A DNA stretch of 64,000 nucleotides from Pseudarthrobacter sp. GA104. GTDB taxonomy: Bacteria > Actinomycetota > Actinomycetes > Actinomycetales > Micrococcaceae. Under the pieces are notes generated by a model. The model worked only from the letters and a program-made list of their open reading frames with translations. It searched no databases and was not told the origin of the DNA. The position numbers were made by a program, and so were the translations under genes. This document shows positions 35,437 to 45,532 of the stretch, in pieces (position 1 is the first letter of the stretch; every line of letters starts with the position of its first letter). Location of the stretch: NCBI RefSeq assembly GCF_009741265.1, contig NZ_WOWL01000001.1, positions 4,402,001 through 4,466,000 on the forward strand. The letters are read 5' to 3'.

Positions 35437-38400
35437 TTAGGCAAGGTTGCGGACCTTCTTCCCAGAACCCCATCCGTTCTTGACGATCTCGACCTTGCCC
35501 GAGGTCGCCAGGCGCTCGAAGAGCGTGTTGTTGGAGGAACCTGACGGGAGGTCAAACTCTACCCCCGGTCCACTGGTGAGCGTGTTGTAAGGGGAGCCGA
35601 GAAGCGCCAGCGACTCGATCAAGGACTCAGGAGTCATGTCTCGGGCACGCACCAAATGAGACAGGATCAGCTCCGGATTCTGGGTGGCTCGGGCGATACG
35701 CTGAACCTCCGCGAGGGGAAGCCAGATTTTCATCTCGCGTGCGTACTCACCCGCGGCTCGGAGCGCCCCAGCGTTGTCGTCGACCACGTACATGGCGAGT
35801 TCATTTACGACCTTCTCGCGAACACTGTGGGGTACCTGCGGGCTCGCCAGCAGGTCGGCGACGAATCCGGATACCAGGGCAGGAGTCAGGATCGATTCCA
35901 TGTTCTTGGATACCGCGAAGGCCTCCGAGACCGACTTCCATCCAGCACGGGCAAAGTGCGCGAACGTGTCCGCTGTATCTGGGATCAAACCGGCTTCCAG
36001 AGCCAGCGCAAGAAGATTGTCCCCAGCCGGAACTAAGGCTGTTGCATCGACTTCGGCCGGTAGATTCAGGTTAACGGCGAGGTCGACCCGAGTCGCTGCT
36101 CGGAGATACGAGGAGGCGTTCAGGATCTGAATCGCGAGACTGTTTCTGGTGTCGGTATCGGTTTCATCGACAGACTGTAGTTCGATCGGCGTGTTTCCGT
36201 CGGGTGCCAGGAAACGGGCGAGGTGCTGATCGACTTGATTCGCCTGAACGTATGCCCAGACGTTCTCGGCTGTTGGCACCGCACGTGCCGCATTGATAAC
36301 TGTTGGCCATGTCGCTGAAGGCACAGTCGTGATGACGTGAAGCGCCGCGTCGGGGGAGCTGTCCATGATGACATCGCGGAGTTGGTCTTCCGTCCAGGCT
36401 TCGTGTTGCTCGGTGATGACGTCCCGGAGGACAGACTCTGTTCCCACCACGTACTCGACCGGATCGTCGCCCCGAGCCGCGGCCAGGTACTCGTCCACGT
36501 TCTCATTGCAGTACAGCCAGACGTCCACCTTCTTCCTCACCTCGTCGAGAGTAGGATCGCCTTCGATGCCGAGCGCGATTCTCAGATTCGACGTGGTGAG
36601 CTGGTACATCTGTTCGGCGACGATCTTCTCGCGCAGTGGTTCGGCCAGATTGTTCAAGTCGGGGACGAGGATCTCGGCCGCCTTGACGAACGACAGGACG
36701 CGCTCGGTGCGCTCGGGGGACTGCCTCTGGTTGACCGCCGTAAGGCGAGGTAGTGCGGAGGTGAGCAGTGCCACGGATTTTTCCCCGTGGTCGTAAGCTT
36801 CAGCGTCCAGCCCGTTGAGAAGCGCGGCGTCTAGCAGACTGATCCTGGTCGCCTCGTCGGGGATCCCGCTGTGGCTTGCGATGTAGTCGATCAGTCCGGG
36901 CCACGGATGGAGTGCGAGCAGTGCGACGAGCTGTTCTCGCGGGGCATCGGCCGCATTAAGGAACGCATCGAGGAACGTCTCCACGTCACGGCTGTGGTCA
37001 GCCACGATAAACGCGACGACCTTCTTCGCTTCGGACAAGCTATTGGTCAAGAGGTGGCTGACGACATGGATGTTGAGGGAACTGACTGAACTCGTGAAGT
37101 CAGATGGAACCTGCTCGAGTAGGTTGCTTAAGGCGTTCCTGGTCGTGAACTGGTGGTCGACGTACATCTGGTTCGGTTGAACACTGTGATTGTAGAAGAA
37201 CGCGACGTCGACCCCGATGAAGCTGCCATAGAAGGTCGCAGAGTACTCTGCGTAATTGCGGTTGATGAAGCCTCGACGGACGAGATCCCGCGCCAGCTCC
37301 GACTTCAGCACCCTTGTGATCTCGTCGCCGAATTTTGGTTCACCTTTCGGGAACCGCTCGTACTTGGCCAAATCGCTGAAGTCAGCGCCACGCAAGAAGG
37401 CGATGTCGCGATCATACTGTTGCCGCTGTCTGGCCAACTCGCTGGTGCTCGGATCGCGCCAGCGGTCGGCTTTCAGGCTCTCTGGGAAAAGGATCTCGAC
37501 ACGCGTTCGGTCGAGATGCACCATGGGAGGGCCGTAGTTGTTTTGTGTGGCAACGAAGCTCACGGATCCTGCCGCAGCGACATGCTTCCAGAAAGGAACA
37601 GTTGGCACATGGTCGGGTCCAAAGTTTGTACCGCCGACTGAGAATAGGTTGTAGGGGTACCCCGAATTGTTTGGCAGCGTATCTCTGATTGCGATGAGTT
37701 GACGCCCCAAGATTCTTGCCGTTTCCTCTTGCGTCCGCTGTAGTTCCTCTGTGTTTACTACCTCACGGCCTTTTTGCTGCAAGAGCTCGATTGATGCTCG
37801 GACAAGATCCCGATGGCGTTGCTCGAGCTTGTCCAATGAGCTTGCCCGCTGTGAGATGGCCTCGAAGTCCGCGAGGTGGAAGTTCTTGTAGACCACCAGC
37901 GCAAACAGATCGTCGGCAGTCATACCAGGCGCAGGATTCTTCACCCAGAGCAGGTGCTCCGCGAACACGACGAACTCGTTGCAGATGTTCTTCAGTAAGC
38001 GCATGTCGGTCGTATGGCGCGCTACCAAATCCAACAGTGGACGCGTCACGGTATCCGGACCCAGCTTCAGGTCATTCAACGCGTCGACCAGGTGATCACG
38101 TGCGTTGCGGTGCGAGATGAACGGCACCATAGGGACCACGAGTTCGAAGAACTTGGTCCGGTTCGCTCGCTCTACTGCAGCAGCGGCCATATCGACGGAA
38201 GGCACGACTGCTTCAGCAGAGCCGGCGTCTCCGCTCTCAGAGGTCTCCGTTCTCTTCTCTCGTGTCTCGGGGTCCGTACCTAGCTGTTCGAAGAGGCTGT
38301 CTTTGATGGCGTAGATGAACCGGAGCGGCTGGCTCTTGCCTTTCCAGTGTGCAGACGAGTTGATGAGCGTGTTGAGTTCTCTAAGGGAATCGAAGATCTG

Positions 38401-39153
38401 TGGATCGTCGAAGCGATCAAGGTCCTCGAAAATAACGTATTCGGGTTCGACTGCGTCGAAGAAGGCCACGATCTCGTCCAAGAACCCGTCGAAGTAGGTG
38501 CTTGGCTTCTCGCCGAGAGTGATGGTGGTCCCGGCTGTCGTGACCTGCGAGACGATCCGATCGCCGATAATCCATCGCCCGCCCGTGACGACAAGCACGA
38601 CCAGAACGAAGAATAGGACACCCAAGGCGGTCTTCACACTTGGATCCGCGGTCCCGCCGAACCACGAGTCTCCCGGCCGGAAACCGATGAGCCAGGAAAG
38701 CGCCAGCCCGATGGAGGTCAAGCAAAGAGCCTGGAGGAAAGCCCTCCGCGGGGTCAGGGGAATGGTACGGGCGAACCTGGAACGACGGAGCTTCCCAGGT
38801 TTGGCCCGGTACACCAGCTGCTTGACGAGCTCCTTCTGGATCCTGTTTGTCAGGTCTTCGTCGTCCTCATCCGGGCCCAGAGTGTTGATGCTGATGCGTA
38901 GAGTCTGGTTCTTGTGTTTGGATTCGAACTGGTCGAGCACGCTGGACTTTCCGGCACCGTAACGACCGGTAAGGGCTATGTTCCTGTTCCTTGTATCCTC
39001 TATCGCGTTTTCGAGATGTCGCACGTAACCGCTGTGTTGCGAATCCAAAAATAAGGGCGCGAGAGAACGCAAGGTGACCTGGGCTCTGGCACTCGCTTCT
39101 GGTGCATTTTCGGCCTCGATCGAGCTGTCTTCAGATTCGGTAGTTTCCGTCAC
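35437..39153 (-). CDS. YobI-family P-loop NTPase, membrane-anchored
   Basis: About 1238 residues from GTG 39153 (GTG 39201 is an in-frame alternative). The order is: TLRSLAPLFLD; Walker A GRYGAGKSS near residue 65; two transmembrane helices at roughly 140-160 and 175-195 (ALCLTSIGLALSWLIGF and ALGVLFFVLVVLVV); Walker B YVIFEDLDRFDD near 240; then a long helical C-terminal region of ~800 residues. This is the architecture of YobI-type and KAP-like NTPases. A CATACT box lies 6 bases before GTG 39153. Such proteins are often in defence islands; a sensing role at the membrane is inferred. Confidence 0.8.
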   Translation of the reverse strand: MTETTESEDSSIEAENAPEASARAQVTLRSLAPLFLDSQHSGYVRHLENAIEDTRNRNIALTGRYGAGKSSVLDQFESKHKNQTLRISINTLGPDEDDEDLTNRIQKELVKQLVYRAKPGKLRRSRFARTIPLTPRRAFLQALCLTSIGLALSWLIGFRPGDSWFGGTADPSVKTALGVLFFVLVVLVVTGGRWIIGDRIVSQVTTAGTTITLGEKPSTYFDGFLDEIVAFFDAVEPEYVIFEDLDRFDDPQIFDSLRELNTLINSSAHWKGKSQPLRFIYAIKDSLFEQLGTDPETREKRTETSESGDAGSAEAVVPSVDMAAAAVERANRTKFFELVVPMVPFISHRNARDHLVDALNDLKLGPDTVTRPLLDLVARHTTDMRLLKNICNEFVVFAEHLLWVKNPAPGMTADDLFALVVYKNFHLADFEAISQRASSLDKLEQRHRDLVRASIELLQQKGREVVNTEELQRTQEETARILGRQLIAIRDTLPNNSGYPYNLFSVGGTNFGPDHVPTVPFWKHVAAAGSVSFVATQNNYGPPMVHLDRTRVEILFPESLKADRWRDPSTSELARQRQQYDRDIAFLRGADFSDLAKYERFPKGEPKFGDEITRVLKSELARDLVRRGFINRNYAEYSATFYGSFIGVDVAFFYNHSVQPNQMYVDHQFTTRNALSNLLEQVPSDFTSSVSSLNIHVVSHLLTNSLSEAKKVVAFIVADHSRDVETFLDAFLNAADAPREQLVALLALHPWPGLIDYIASHSGIPDEATRISLLDAALLNGLDAEAYDHGEKSVALLTSALPRLTAVNQRQSPERTERVLSFVKAAEILVPDLNNLAEPLREKIVAEQMYQLTTSNLRIALGIEGDPTLDEVRKKVDVWLYCNENVDEYLAAARGDDPVEYVVGTESVLRDVITEQHEAWTEDQLRDVIMDSSPDAALHVITTVPSATWPTVINAARAVPTAENVWAYVQANQVDQHLARFLAPDGNTPIELQSVDETDTDTRNSLAIQILNASSYLRAATRVDLAVNLNLPAEVDATALVPAGDNLLALALEAGLIPDTADTFAHFARAGWKSVSEAFAVSKNMESILTPALVSGFVADLLASPQVPHSVREKVVNELAMYVVDDNAGALRAAGEYAREMKIWLPLAEVQRIARATQNPELILSHLVRARDMTPESLIESLALLGSPYNTLTSGPGVEFDLPSGSSNNTLFERLATSGKVEIVKNGWGSGKKVRNLA

Positions 39154-40286
39154 ACTGACAGTATGTCCGGATGCCCCGACACTTTCTCTTCTGACGGCCA
39201 CGGATTCGGTGTGCTGCCGAAAATTTCAATTACTGGACCGCCAACCAGATATGACTCGGCCGACGCTGTCTAGCGGCCTTCGGGGCCTGGCGATCTTCGC
39301 ATGCCGAATCCCCGGAGCGCTGCGACCCATTCAGGCGACATGTCTCTTGCTTGACGCAGTGGCGTGAACGGCAGGGGAGCAGCGCCTGATCAGATCGGGG
39401 AGTGGCCCCCGTCGCCAGAAACCGGACCGCGCCGGGGTTCTGCCACCAGGGTCAGAGGCTAGGGTTCGACTTCATGAAACCAGAGCACCAGGCACGCGTG
39501 TCGTGGGCATGAGGCGACTCATCTCCTACTTCAACGTTTGTAAGCTGATCTCCTATCAGATGATGCCAAGTAGGGAGCGTCGTCGTCCTTTGTTGTTGCC
39601 GGGAGAACGAGCAAATCGTCCACTCAGCTCATCCGCGAAGACCTAGAAAGCGCACCTGACCTGCGGAAACACCTATGCAAGGCGACCCACCCCCTGTTTG
39701 AACAATCACCGGTCAGTAATGTGCGGAGACCCATATGGGTCGTCTTTCGGCCGCAGCAAAGGTATCGCCGCATTTCAGAGGCACATTTGCCTACCCATCT
39801 GACAACGTTGGTAAACCGCTCATATCGCGAGAATCTCCACCAAATGAAGGTGCTCGGGACCTAGCAAACAAGGGGCAAGTATGCAGGGTGACGACGACTG
39901 AGCTAACTCAAGCCAAACCGAAACGGCGGCTTGGTGGATCCGGTCAGAGGGCCCCTCGCGGCCAGCAGGCATCCCTCTGCATGCACAGCGCCTGTCAATC
40001 CGAGCGTGGCGTAGCCGCCCCTTACGGTGTGGCTACGAGAGCCCTCGCGGTCGGTGCACGAGAGTGCCCTGAGTCGCTGGGCGTTCTGCGCAATGATCAA
40101 GCGGTGAATTAGTTCGACAGGGGCCTGTGCCGCGGGTGCGAGGGCGAGGATCAGCTTGCGCCGAATATGGTGGAGACCAGTCGTGCGGGTTCTCTTCCTG
40201 CTCAATGATCTGGTGCAGCGGGTTGCCGTGGCAGGTCGGCCGGCAGCCTTGCTGCGTGCGATGCCAGGCCCGCTACGCCGAAGAGT
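39154..40286. other. Gene-poor junction region
   Basis: About 1.1 kb with no convincing gene between the YobI-type gene and nhaA. It contains the left copy of the boundary repeat (39665-39705). Frames of about 100 codons on both strands between 39735 and 40205 are Arg/Gly-rich with poor starts and are not called. This is probably the scar where two mobile segments meet. Confidence 0.5.
39665..39705 (+). repeat. Left copy of element-boundary repeat
   Basis: Contains GGAAACAC, a 10-base variable spacer, then the 17-base core CGACCCACCCCCTGTTT (39683-39699) and a shared AACA. The same arrangement with identical spacing recurs at 48201-48240. Probably the left attachment or terminal site of the 8.5-kb segment. 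Confidence 0.7.
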
Positions 40287-41618
40287 TCATGCAGCCGAAT
40301 GCGAAGACTCCCCGGGGCCCGGGCCTGCCGCGCTGGAAGGCCGGGACGAGTTGGCGTGTCGGTAGTGCCGGTTCCTGGGCAGCAGGACCATAGCGGCCAG
40401 CAGTGAGGCGATGAGGGACGCCGCCAGGATCCCTGTCGTCGCCTGGTCACCATAGTCGCCGCCGTGGCCGAAGCTGAGTTCCGCGACCAGCAGGGAAACG
40501 GTGAAGCCGATCCCGCCGAGGAGCGAAACGCCGAAAATGTCGATCCACTTGATGGAGCGGTCCAGTCTTGCCCTGGTGGCCTTGGTAAGGAGCCAGACCG
40601 TTCCGAGAATTCCGACCGGTTTGCCGACGACCAAGGCGATGATGATCCCGAGGGTCACCGGGTTCGCGAACAGGGATCCGATCCCGTCCCGGCCGCCCAC
40701 CTGTACACCGGCGGAAAAGAAGGCAAACACCGGCACGGCGATACCAGCTGAAACGGGGCGGAGCCGGTGCTCCAGGATCTCGGCCAATCCCCCACCGGGC
40801 TGCGGTCCGCCCTTGGAGTGAGCGAGCGGAACAGCGAAGCCCAGCATGACTCCTGCAACCGTCGCGTGAATCCCTGAATTGTGGACCAGTACCCAGACGG
40901 CAGCGCCCAGGGGAAGCAGGATCAGCCAGGCCGCCGTCCGTGTACTGAAGAACCGCCGGTACCGGTGTGCAAGAAGGGTGTAGGAACCTAAGGCGAGCAG
41001 CACCAGCAGCAGCGGTTCCGGACGAATGTCCTGCGAATAGAAGAACGCGATGATGCCAATGGCGATCAGGTCATCAACCACGGCGAGTGTCAGGAGGAAA
41101 ATCCGCAACGCGCCCGGCAGGTGCGAACCGATCAGGGCCAGAACAGCGACGGCGAAGGCGATGTCCGTCGCTGTGGGGATCGCCCATCCCCTCAGCGTTT
41201 CGGGACTGGCCAGGTTGACCACGGAATAGATGATGGCGGGAACAGCGACCCCACCGGCGGCAGCGGCAACCGGCACGACCGACTTGCTGGGCTCGCGCAG
41301 ATCCCCGATCAGGAACTCCCGCTTAAGTTCAAGGCCGACGAGGAAGAAGAAGATGGCCAGCAGACCGTCCGACGCCCACTCGCCCAGGCTGAGTTCCAGA
41401 TGCCATGGCCCGTATCCGACGCGGATATCCCTCAGCTGGAAGTAACCGGCGGAGAGCGGGGAGTTTGCCCAAATCAGTGCGATGATCGCAGCTGCCACGA
41501 GCAGCGCCCCGCCGACAGTCTCTTTGCGCAGGATGGAACCGATGCGCAGCAACTCGGAAGAACTTTCCCCTCCGAGCAGGAAGAAGCGGGGGCGGGAGTC
41601 CGGTGAGTTCTGGTCCAT
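40287..41618 (-). CDS. nhaA: Na+/H+ antiporter NhaA
   Basis: 443 residues from ATG 41618, chosen because GAGG lies upstream at the right distance. It has about twelve membrane helices and NhaA motifs: [34 protein letters not shown], the ion-binding pair in [25 protein letters not shown] and [16 protein letters not shown]. NhaA expels Na+ in exchange for H+ at the cytoplasmic membrane and supports growth at high salt and pH. It is the last gene of a leftward run headed by a KhtT-like protein and DUF1538. The C-terminal tail is hydrophilic. Confidence 0.93.
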   Translation of the reverse strand: MDQNSPDSRPRFFLLGGESSSELLRIGSILRKETVGGALLVAAAIIALIWANSPLSAGYFQLRDIRVGYGPWHLELSLGEWASDGLLAIFFFLVGLELKREFLIGDLREPSKSVVPVAAAAGGVAVPAIIYSVVNLASPETLRGWAIPTATDIAFAVAVLALIGSHLPGALRIFLLTLAVVDDLIAIGIIAFFYSQDIRPEPLLLVLLALGSYTLLAHRYRRFFSTRTAAWLILLPLGAAVWVLVHNSGIHATVAGVMLGFAVPLAHSKGGPQPGGGLAEILEHRLRPVSAGIAVPVFAFFSAGVQVGGRDGIGSLFANPVTLGIIIALVVGKPVGILGTVWLLTKATRARLDRSIKWIDIFGVSLLGGIGFTVSLLVAELSFGHGGDYGDQATTGILAASLIASLLAAMVLLPRNRHYRHANSSRPSSAAGPGPGESSHSAA

Positions 41619-41692
41619 TCGGTGCGTCCTCGAGTAGTCCCGACAAGACAATGTCCCTCGCCGACGTAGTGGTCAGCGCAGCCGGGCGAATG

Positions 41693-42082
41693 TCACGTCA
41701 GCTCCTCCATGAGCCGGGCGAGAATGTCATTCATGGCGAGCAGCCCGACGAGCTGATTGCCTTCCACCACGACGAGCCGGCTGAGGTGATAGCGGCTCAT
41801 CAGGGCCGCTGCCTGGCGGACGGACAGGTCCTCGTTGACAGTGATCGCGGGAATCGTGGCGGCGTCATAGACGTTCAGGAGGTCCACATCCCCCTCCTGC
41901 GCAACGACGGTGTCCAGGAGTTCTCTGTAGCTGAGCAGGCCGTAGGCGTCGTGGGCGTGCTGCCGCTCCACTACCAGGCTCTTCACCTGGCGCTCCTTCA
42001 TCATGGACAGCGCCTCCCGCAGCGTGCTGTAGGGGGAGATCGTGACGACCTCGGGGACCATGACATCTTTGACGGTGAGCAT
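41693..42082 (-). CDS. CBS-domain pair protein
   Basis: 129 residues forming two CBS motifs: VKDVMVPEVVTISPYSTLRE with SLVVERQ, and PAITVNEDLSVRQAAALMSR with LVVVEGNQLVGLLAMNDIL. CBS pairs bind adenine nucleotides and often control transporters. The gene lies between nhaA (75 bases) and the PII-like gene (32 bases) on the same strand, so it probably senses energy or nucleotide state for the transporters beside it. That link is inferred. Confidence 0.88.
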   Translation of the reverse strand: MLTVKDVMVPEVVTISPYSTLREALSMMKERQVKSLVVERQHAHDAYGLLSYRELLDTVVAQEGDVDLLNVYDAATIPAITVNEDLSVRQAAALMSRYHLSRLVVVEGNQLVGLLAMNDILARLMEELT

Positions 42083-42113
42083 CTTTCCTCCTCGTAACGT
42101 TTCCGGGCCTGCT

Positions 42114-42464
42114 TCAGGAGCCCTCGCGGCGCAGATGCTCCTCGAACCTGACCACCTGCCGCATATCGATCCCGGTCAGGTGCTCGATCGGAATCGCGAA
42201 GGCCAGGCCCCGGGATTCCGTTCCTTGAACCAATATCGAGTGCAGTTCCTTCAGGATGGGGGCAGTCAGGTGAGCGCCGACGACCATCAGCAGCACGGAC
42301 TGCGTCCCTTCGAAGGTGAGCCCGAAAAACGTCTTCCTGGCCTCACCCCCGATGCCCTTGCCCGGCAAAATGGTCACACCCGTGGCACCGGCCCGCTGGG
42401 CGTGTTCAATCACCTTGTCTTCAAGCTCGTCCGGGGCAATCACGATGACTGCTGTGAATTTCAT
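42114..42464 (-). CDS. PII-like signalling protein
   Basis: 116 residues from ATG 42464, with AGGAGG upstream. The layout is beta-alpha-beta, repeated: KFTAVIVIAPDELEDKVIEH, AGATGVTILPGKGIGG, the T-loop region, SVLLMVVGAHLTAPILKELH, and GLAFAIPIEHLTG. This is the GlnB-like fold without the uridylylation tyrosine pattern of classical PII. PII-like proteins bind nucleotides and control transporters. Its start overlaps the end of the DUF1538 gene by 4 bases, which points to DUF1538 as its target. That regulation is inferred. Confidence 0.8.
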   Translation of the reverse strand: MKFTAVIVIAPDELEDKVIEHAQRAGATGVTILPGKGIGGEARKTFFGLTFEGTQSVLLMVVGAHLTAPILKELHSILVQGTESRGLAFAIPIEHLTGIDMRQVVRFEEHLRREGS

Positions 42465-43945
42465 GCCGGTTGCCTCCTCAGACGGGGAAATCTCTCCATC
42501 ACCATGGCATACACCATGACGGAAATGACGGGGAAGATCGAGGCATACGCGATCAGCCCAAACCCGTCGATCAGGGCGTCGCGTCCTTCGACCGCCGTTG
42601 CCAGGCCGATGCCAAGGGCTGTTACCAGCGGCACCGTGACCTCCGACGTCGTCACCCCGCCCAGGTCGAAGGCCAGGGCGATGATGTACTTCGGGGCGAA
42701 GAACACCAGCACGATGGCGACGGCGTAGGCGGCCATGATGAAGTAGTGGAACGGCCCTCCCACCAGAATGCGGTAGACGCCAAAACCGATCCCGAGGGCG
42801 ACACCAACGGCGACAATGACCCGGACCGCGAACGCGCTGATCTTGCCCGGAGATGCATCCTGCGCCTGTTCTCCGATGGCCACCAGGGCAGGTTCGGCCA
42901 TGGTGACCGCGAAGCCGATGAGCAGCGCGAAGAGCAGGATCAGGGCCGGGACTCCCTGTGCGATGAGTTGCTCCGCCATCAGGGTCCCGAGCGGGAACAG
43001 CCCGAGCTTGAGCCCCACGACAAAGGCATACAGTCCCACCAGGACCATGACGAACCCGATGACGACCCGCAACGGGTGGGGCAGTTTGCGCCGGAGCGCA
43101 ACCCATTGGAAGAAGAGGACAACGCCCACGATCGGCAGCACTTCCCGGATCATTGAGGCGAGGCCGAGGATCATGCCGACCACCCAATCCGTGGGGGCCT
43201 CCCCGGCGTCGGTGACCGGCGGAGCTGGCCCGGCATCGCCGAAGGTGTAGACCCAGATGCCGTAGAGCTGCACGCCGATCATGGGCACCATCACGCACAG
43301 TGCCACCAGGCCAAAGCCGTCCGCGAGCAGGCTGCGTCCCCTGATGGAATTCGCCAATCCAAGGCCGATCGCCGCGATCAGCGGGACACTGACGATGTTG
43401 GTGGTGACCCCGCCCGAATCGTAGGCGAGACCAATGATCTCCGCGGGGGCCACATAACTGAGCCCCAGCACCACGACATAGCCAGCGATCAGCAGTTTGT
43501 AGACAGCCCAGCCCCGCAGGACACGCAGTACGCCCAAGATCAAGACCAGACCCACCGACACAGCGATGACAAAGCGCAGCACCAGCGCATTGATCCGACC
43601 ATCGCTGACCAGCTGGGCCTGCTCCGCGACAGCGATCACCGCCGGCTCCGCGACGGAGGCAGCGAAGCCAATGGCAAACCCAAATGGCAGCAACAACCCC
43701 AGCGCCCCGCTCCGGACAAACTGATTAGCCAGGTTCTTCCCTACCGGGAAGATACTCAGATCCAGGCCATACAGGAACAGGGCAATGCCAACAGCCACAA
43801 TCAGGAGCCCCGCCACCAGCTCCAGGGGATCATCGGGCATGGAGCGGAACACCAGCAGTTGGAACAGAACAACCACGATAACGATGGGCAGAAGGTTCCT
43901 GAGCGCCTTAAGGAATTCGCGGGCAAGTCGGCTGAGGTGCTCCAT
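42461..43945 (-). CDS. DUF1538 membrane protein, internally duplicated
   Basis: 494 residues from ATG 43945, with a GAGAGGA ribosome site. About twelve membrane helices form two homologous halves, each with LLPIVIVVVLFQ or VLPIVGVVLFFQ, FxLGLxLFPLG, FAxGFAxxxAEPAxxAxxEQAQ and the loop DSGGVTTN / DLGGVTTS. DUF1538 proteins are predicted transporters of unknown substrate. The inverted or tandem repeat is typical of secondary transporters. It is the second gene of the run, coupled to a PII-like protein. Confidence 0.85.
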   Translation of the reverse strand: MEHLSRLAREFLKALRNLLPIVIVVVLFQLLVFRSMPDDPLELVAGLLIVAVGIALFLYGLDLSIFPVGKNLANQFVRSGALGLLLPFGFAIGFAASVAEPAVIAVAEQAQLVSDGRINALVLRFVIAVSVGLVLILGVLRVLRGWAVYKLLIAGYVVVLGLSYVAPAEIIGLAYDSGGVTTNIVSVPLIAAIGLGLANSIRGRSLLADGFGLVALCVMVPMIGVQLYGIWVYTFGDAGPAPPVTDAGEAPTDWVVGMILGLASMIREVLPIVGVVLFFQWVALRRKLPHPLRVVIGFVMVLVGLYAFVVGLKLGLFPLGTLMAEQLIAQGVPALILLFALLIGFAVTMAEPALVAIGEQAQDASPGKISAFAVRVIVAVGVALGIGFGVYRILVGGPFHYFIMAAYAVAIVLVFFAPKYIIALAFDLGGVTTSEVTVPLVTALGIGLATAVEGRDALIDGFGLIAYASIFPVISVMVYAMVMERFPRLRRQPA

Positions 43946-44065
43946 CGGGTCCTCTCCCGGAATGATCCTGCGAGTACCTGGCTTTTCAGTCTGCCGGGCC
44001 AGCCCAGTCGCGTCTGCCAACCGAGGCTCCGGTGTGAATCGACGACACGCGCGGGTCCACGATCG

Positions 44066-44338
44066 TCATCGCCCGCTCCCTGCGAGCCGGGCAACCCGAC
44101 GTTCGAGTTCGGCGATCCGATCGGTGATCGGCTGACTGTGCAGGAGCTCGGCGACCTGATCGGCCTCGTCCTCCTCAAGCACGATCCTTGCCACTACCCG
44201 ATCCGGCTCCGCCGAGTCGTAAACGAAGATTTCGCATCTGCCGGGACGCGCGACGAGGATGCGGAATTGCTGGCCGTCGCGGGTCTGGCAGTCGTGCAGC
44301 ACGCCGGAGCCGGGCACCGTGGAGTGGGTGGTCTCCAT
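44066..44338 (-). CDS. KhtT-like cation antiporter regulatory domain protein
   Basis: 90 residues from ATG 44338, with GGAG 7 bases upstream. METTHSTVPGSGVLHDCQTR and RCEIFVYDSAEPDRVVARIV match the N-terminal domain of regulatory subunits of K+/H+ antiporters (KhtT type). The C-terminal RCK/TrkA-C domain is missing and replaced by a short coiled coil. It heads the leftward operon (120 bases before DUF1538) and is divergent from the histidine kinase. A regulatory role on one of the transporters is likely. Confidence 0.65.
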   Translation of the reverse strand: METTHSTVPGSGVLHDCQTRDGQQFRILVARPGRCEIFVYDSAEPDRVVARIVLEEDEADQVAELLHSQPITDRIAELERRVARLAGSGR

Positions 44339-44508
44339 TGGGCACTCCGTTCCGTCGGTTCTAGGGGTAAATCCAGTCTCCCTTTGCGGTCAGGGAGGTG
44401 CCATTGGGCCTGACACCCATTTCCGGTGCGTCGCGCGCCAGGGATTCCGCCGTCCGTGGGTGCCAGCCCTCATGGACAAAGGACGCGGGCCGCGCAAGGC
44501 TAGTACGC

Positions 44509-45528
44509 ATGCGGACTCCGCTCGAAACCAGGGCCGCCGGAACGGCACGCGGCGTACCTCCGAAAGGACCGGCACAGTTGCTGTTCTGGCGATTGTTCAT
44601 CATCAACGGATTGCTTTTCGCGATCGGAACGCTCGTGTTGGCACTCTCGCCGGCGACGGTGTCCTCGCCCGTACTGCTCACCGAGGTACCGGTCCTCCTC
44701 ATTGGTCTGGCTCTCATCCTCGCCGCGAACGCAGCCCTGGTGCGGGCCAGCCTCGCGCCGCTCGACGCCTTGACGACCGTGATGCGCCGGGTGGGCCTGC
44801 TGCGGCGCGGTGGCGACCGGGCGATCGAAGCCGGCAACGGCGACCTTGGGCATCTCATCCGCACCTTCAATGAGATGCTTGACCGGCTGGAGGCGGAGAA
44901 CAGCGCGAGCAGCGCCCTCGCGCTGGCTGCGCAGGAGGGGGAACGTCAGCGGATCTCGCGGGAACTGCACGACCAGATCGGCCAGAGCCTGACCGTTGCT
45001 CTCCTCAGTCTCAAACGGGTTGTCGATCGATCTCCTGACGATCTCCGCGAGGAGAGCCTCGTCGCGCAGGAGGCGGTCCGCGCGAGCCTGGAGGAGGTCC
45101 GCCAGGTGGCGCAGCGTCTGCGCCCGGGCGTGCTCGCGGACCTCGGCCTGCGAAGCGCGCTGAATTCGCTGGGCTCGGAGTTCTCCCGCTCGAGCGGGAT
45201 CCCAGTGACCTGGGAGGTCGATGACCCCCTCCCCGAGCTCAGCGGGGACGTCGAGCTCGTGCTTTACCGCATCGCGCAGGAGGCGCTCACCAATGTCGCC
45301 CGGCACGCGCACGCAACACGAGTCGATTTCGCGCTCACCTCGACGACGAAGGGGCTGACCCTGCGGATTCTCGACGACGGGCAGGGCGGTGACCTCCGCG
45401 AAGGCGCGGGCATCCGCGGGATGCGCGAACGGGCCCTGCTCATCGGTGCCGAGCTGACGATCGCCGCACGGGCGAGCGAGGGGACCGACGTTCGCCTCGT
45501 CGTTCCCGGAGTCGAGACGGGGAGCTGA
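44509..45528 (+). CDS. Sensor histidine kinase, NarL-partner type
   Basis: 339 residues from ATG 44509 (the frame is open earlier but without plausible starts). Two membrane helices near residues 25-75 surround a short external loop with no large sensor domain. Then a HAMP-like linker, the HisKA_3 phosphorylation helix RISRELHDQIGQSLT, and a HATPase domain with EALTNVARHAHAT and LDDGQGGD. The response regulator gene begins 4 bases after its stop. It may sense membrane or ion stress and control the divergent transporter run, an inference from position. Confidence 0.88.
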   Translation: MRTPLETRAAGTARGVPPKGPAQLLFWRLFIINGLLFAIGTLVLALSPATVSSPVLLTEVPVLLIGLALILAANAALVRASLAPLDALTTVMRRVGLLRRGGDRAIEAGNGDLGHLIRTFNEMLDRLEAENSASSALALAAQEGERQRISRELHDQIGQSLTVALLSLKRVVDRSPDDLREESLVAQEAVRASLEEVRQVAQRLRPGVLADLGLRSALNSLGSEFSRSSGIPVTWEVDDPLPELSGDVELVLYRIAQEALTNVARHAHATRVDFALTSTTKGLTLRILDDGQGGDLREGAGIRGMRERALLIGAELTIAARASEGTDVRLVVPGVETGS

Positions 45529-45532
45529 TCCG

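Noticed and set aside
39735-40205. Possible genes in the junction (125 codons plus strand, 100 codons minus strand)
   Set aside because: Starts are poor, the two overlap, and neither resembles a transposase or integrase fragment clearly enough to call.
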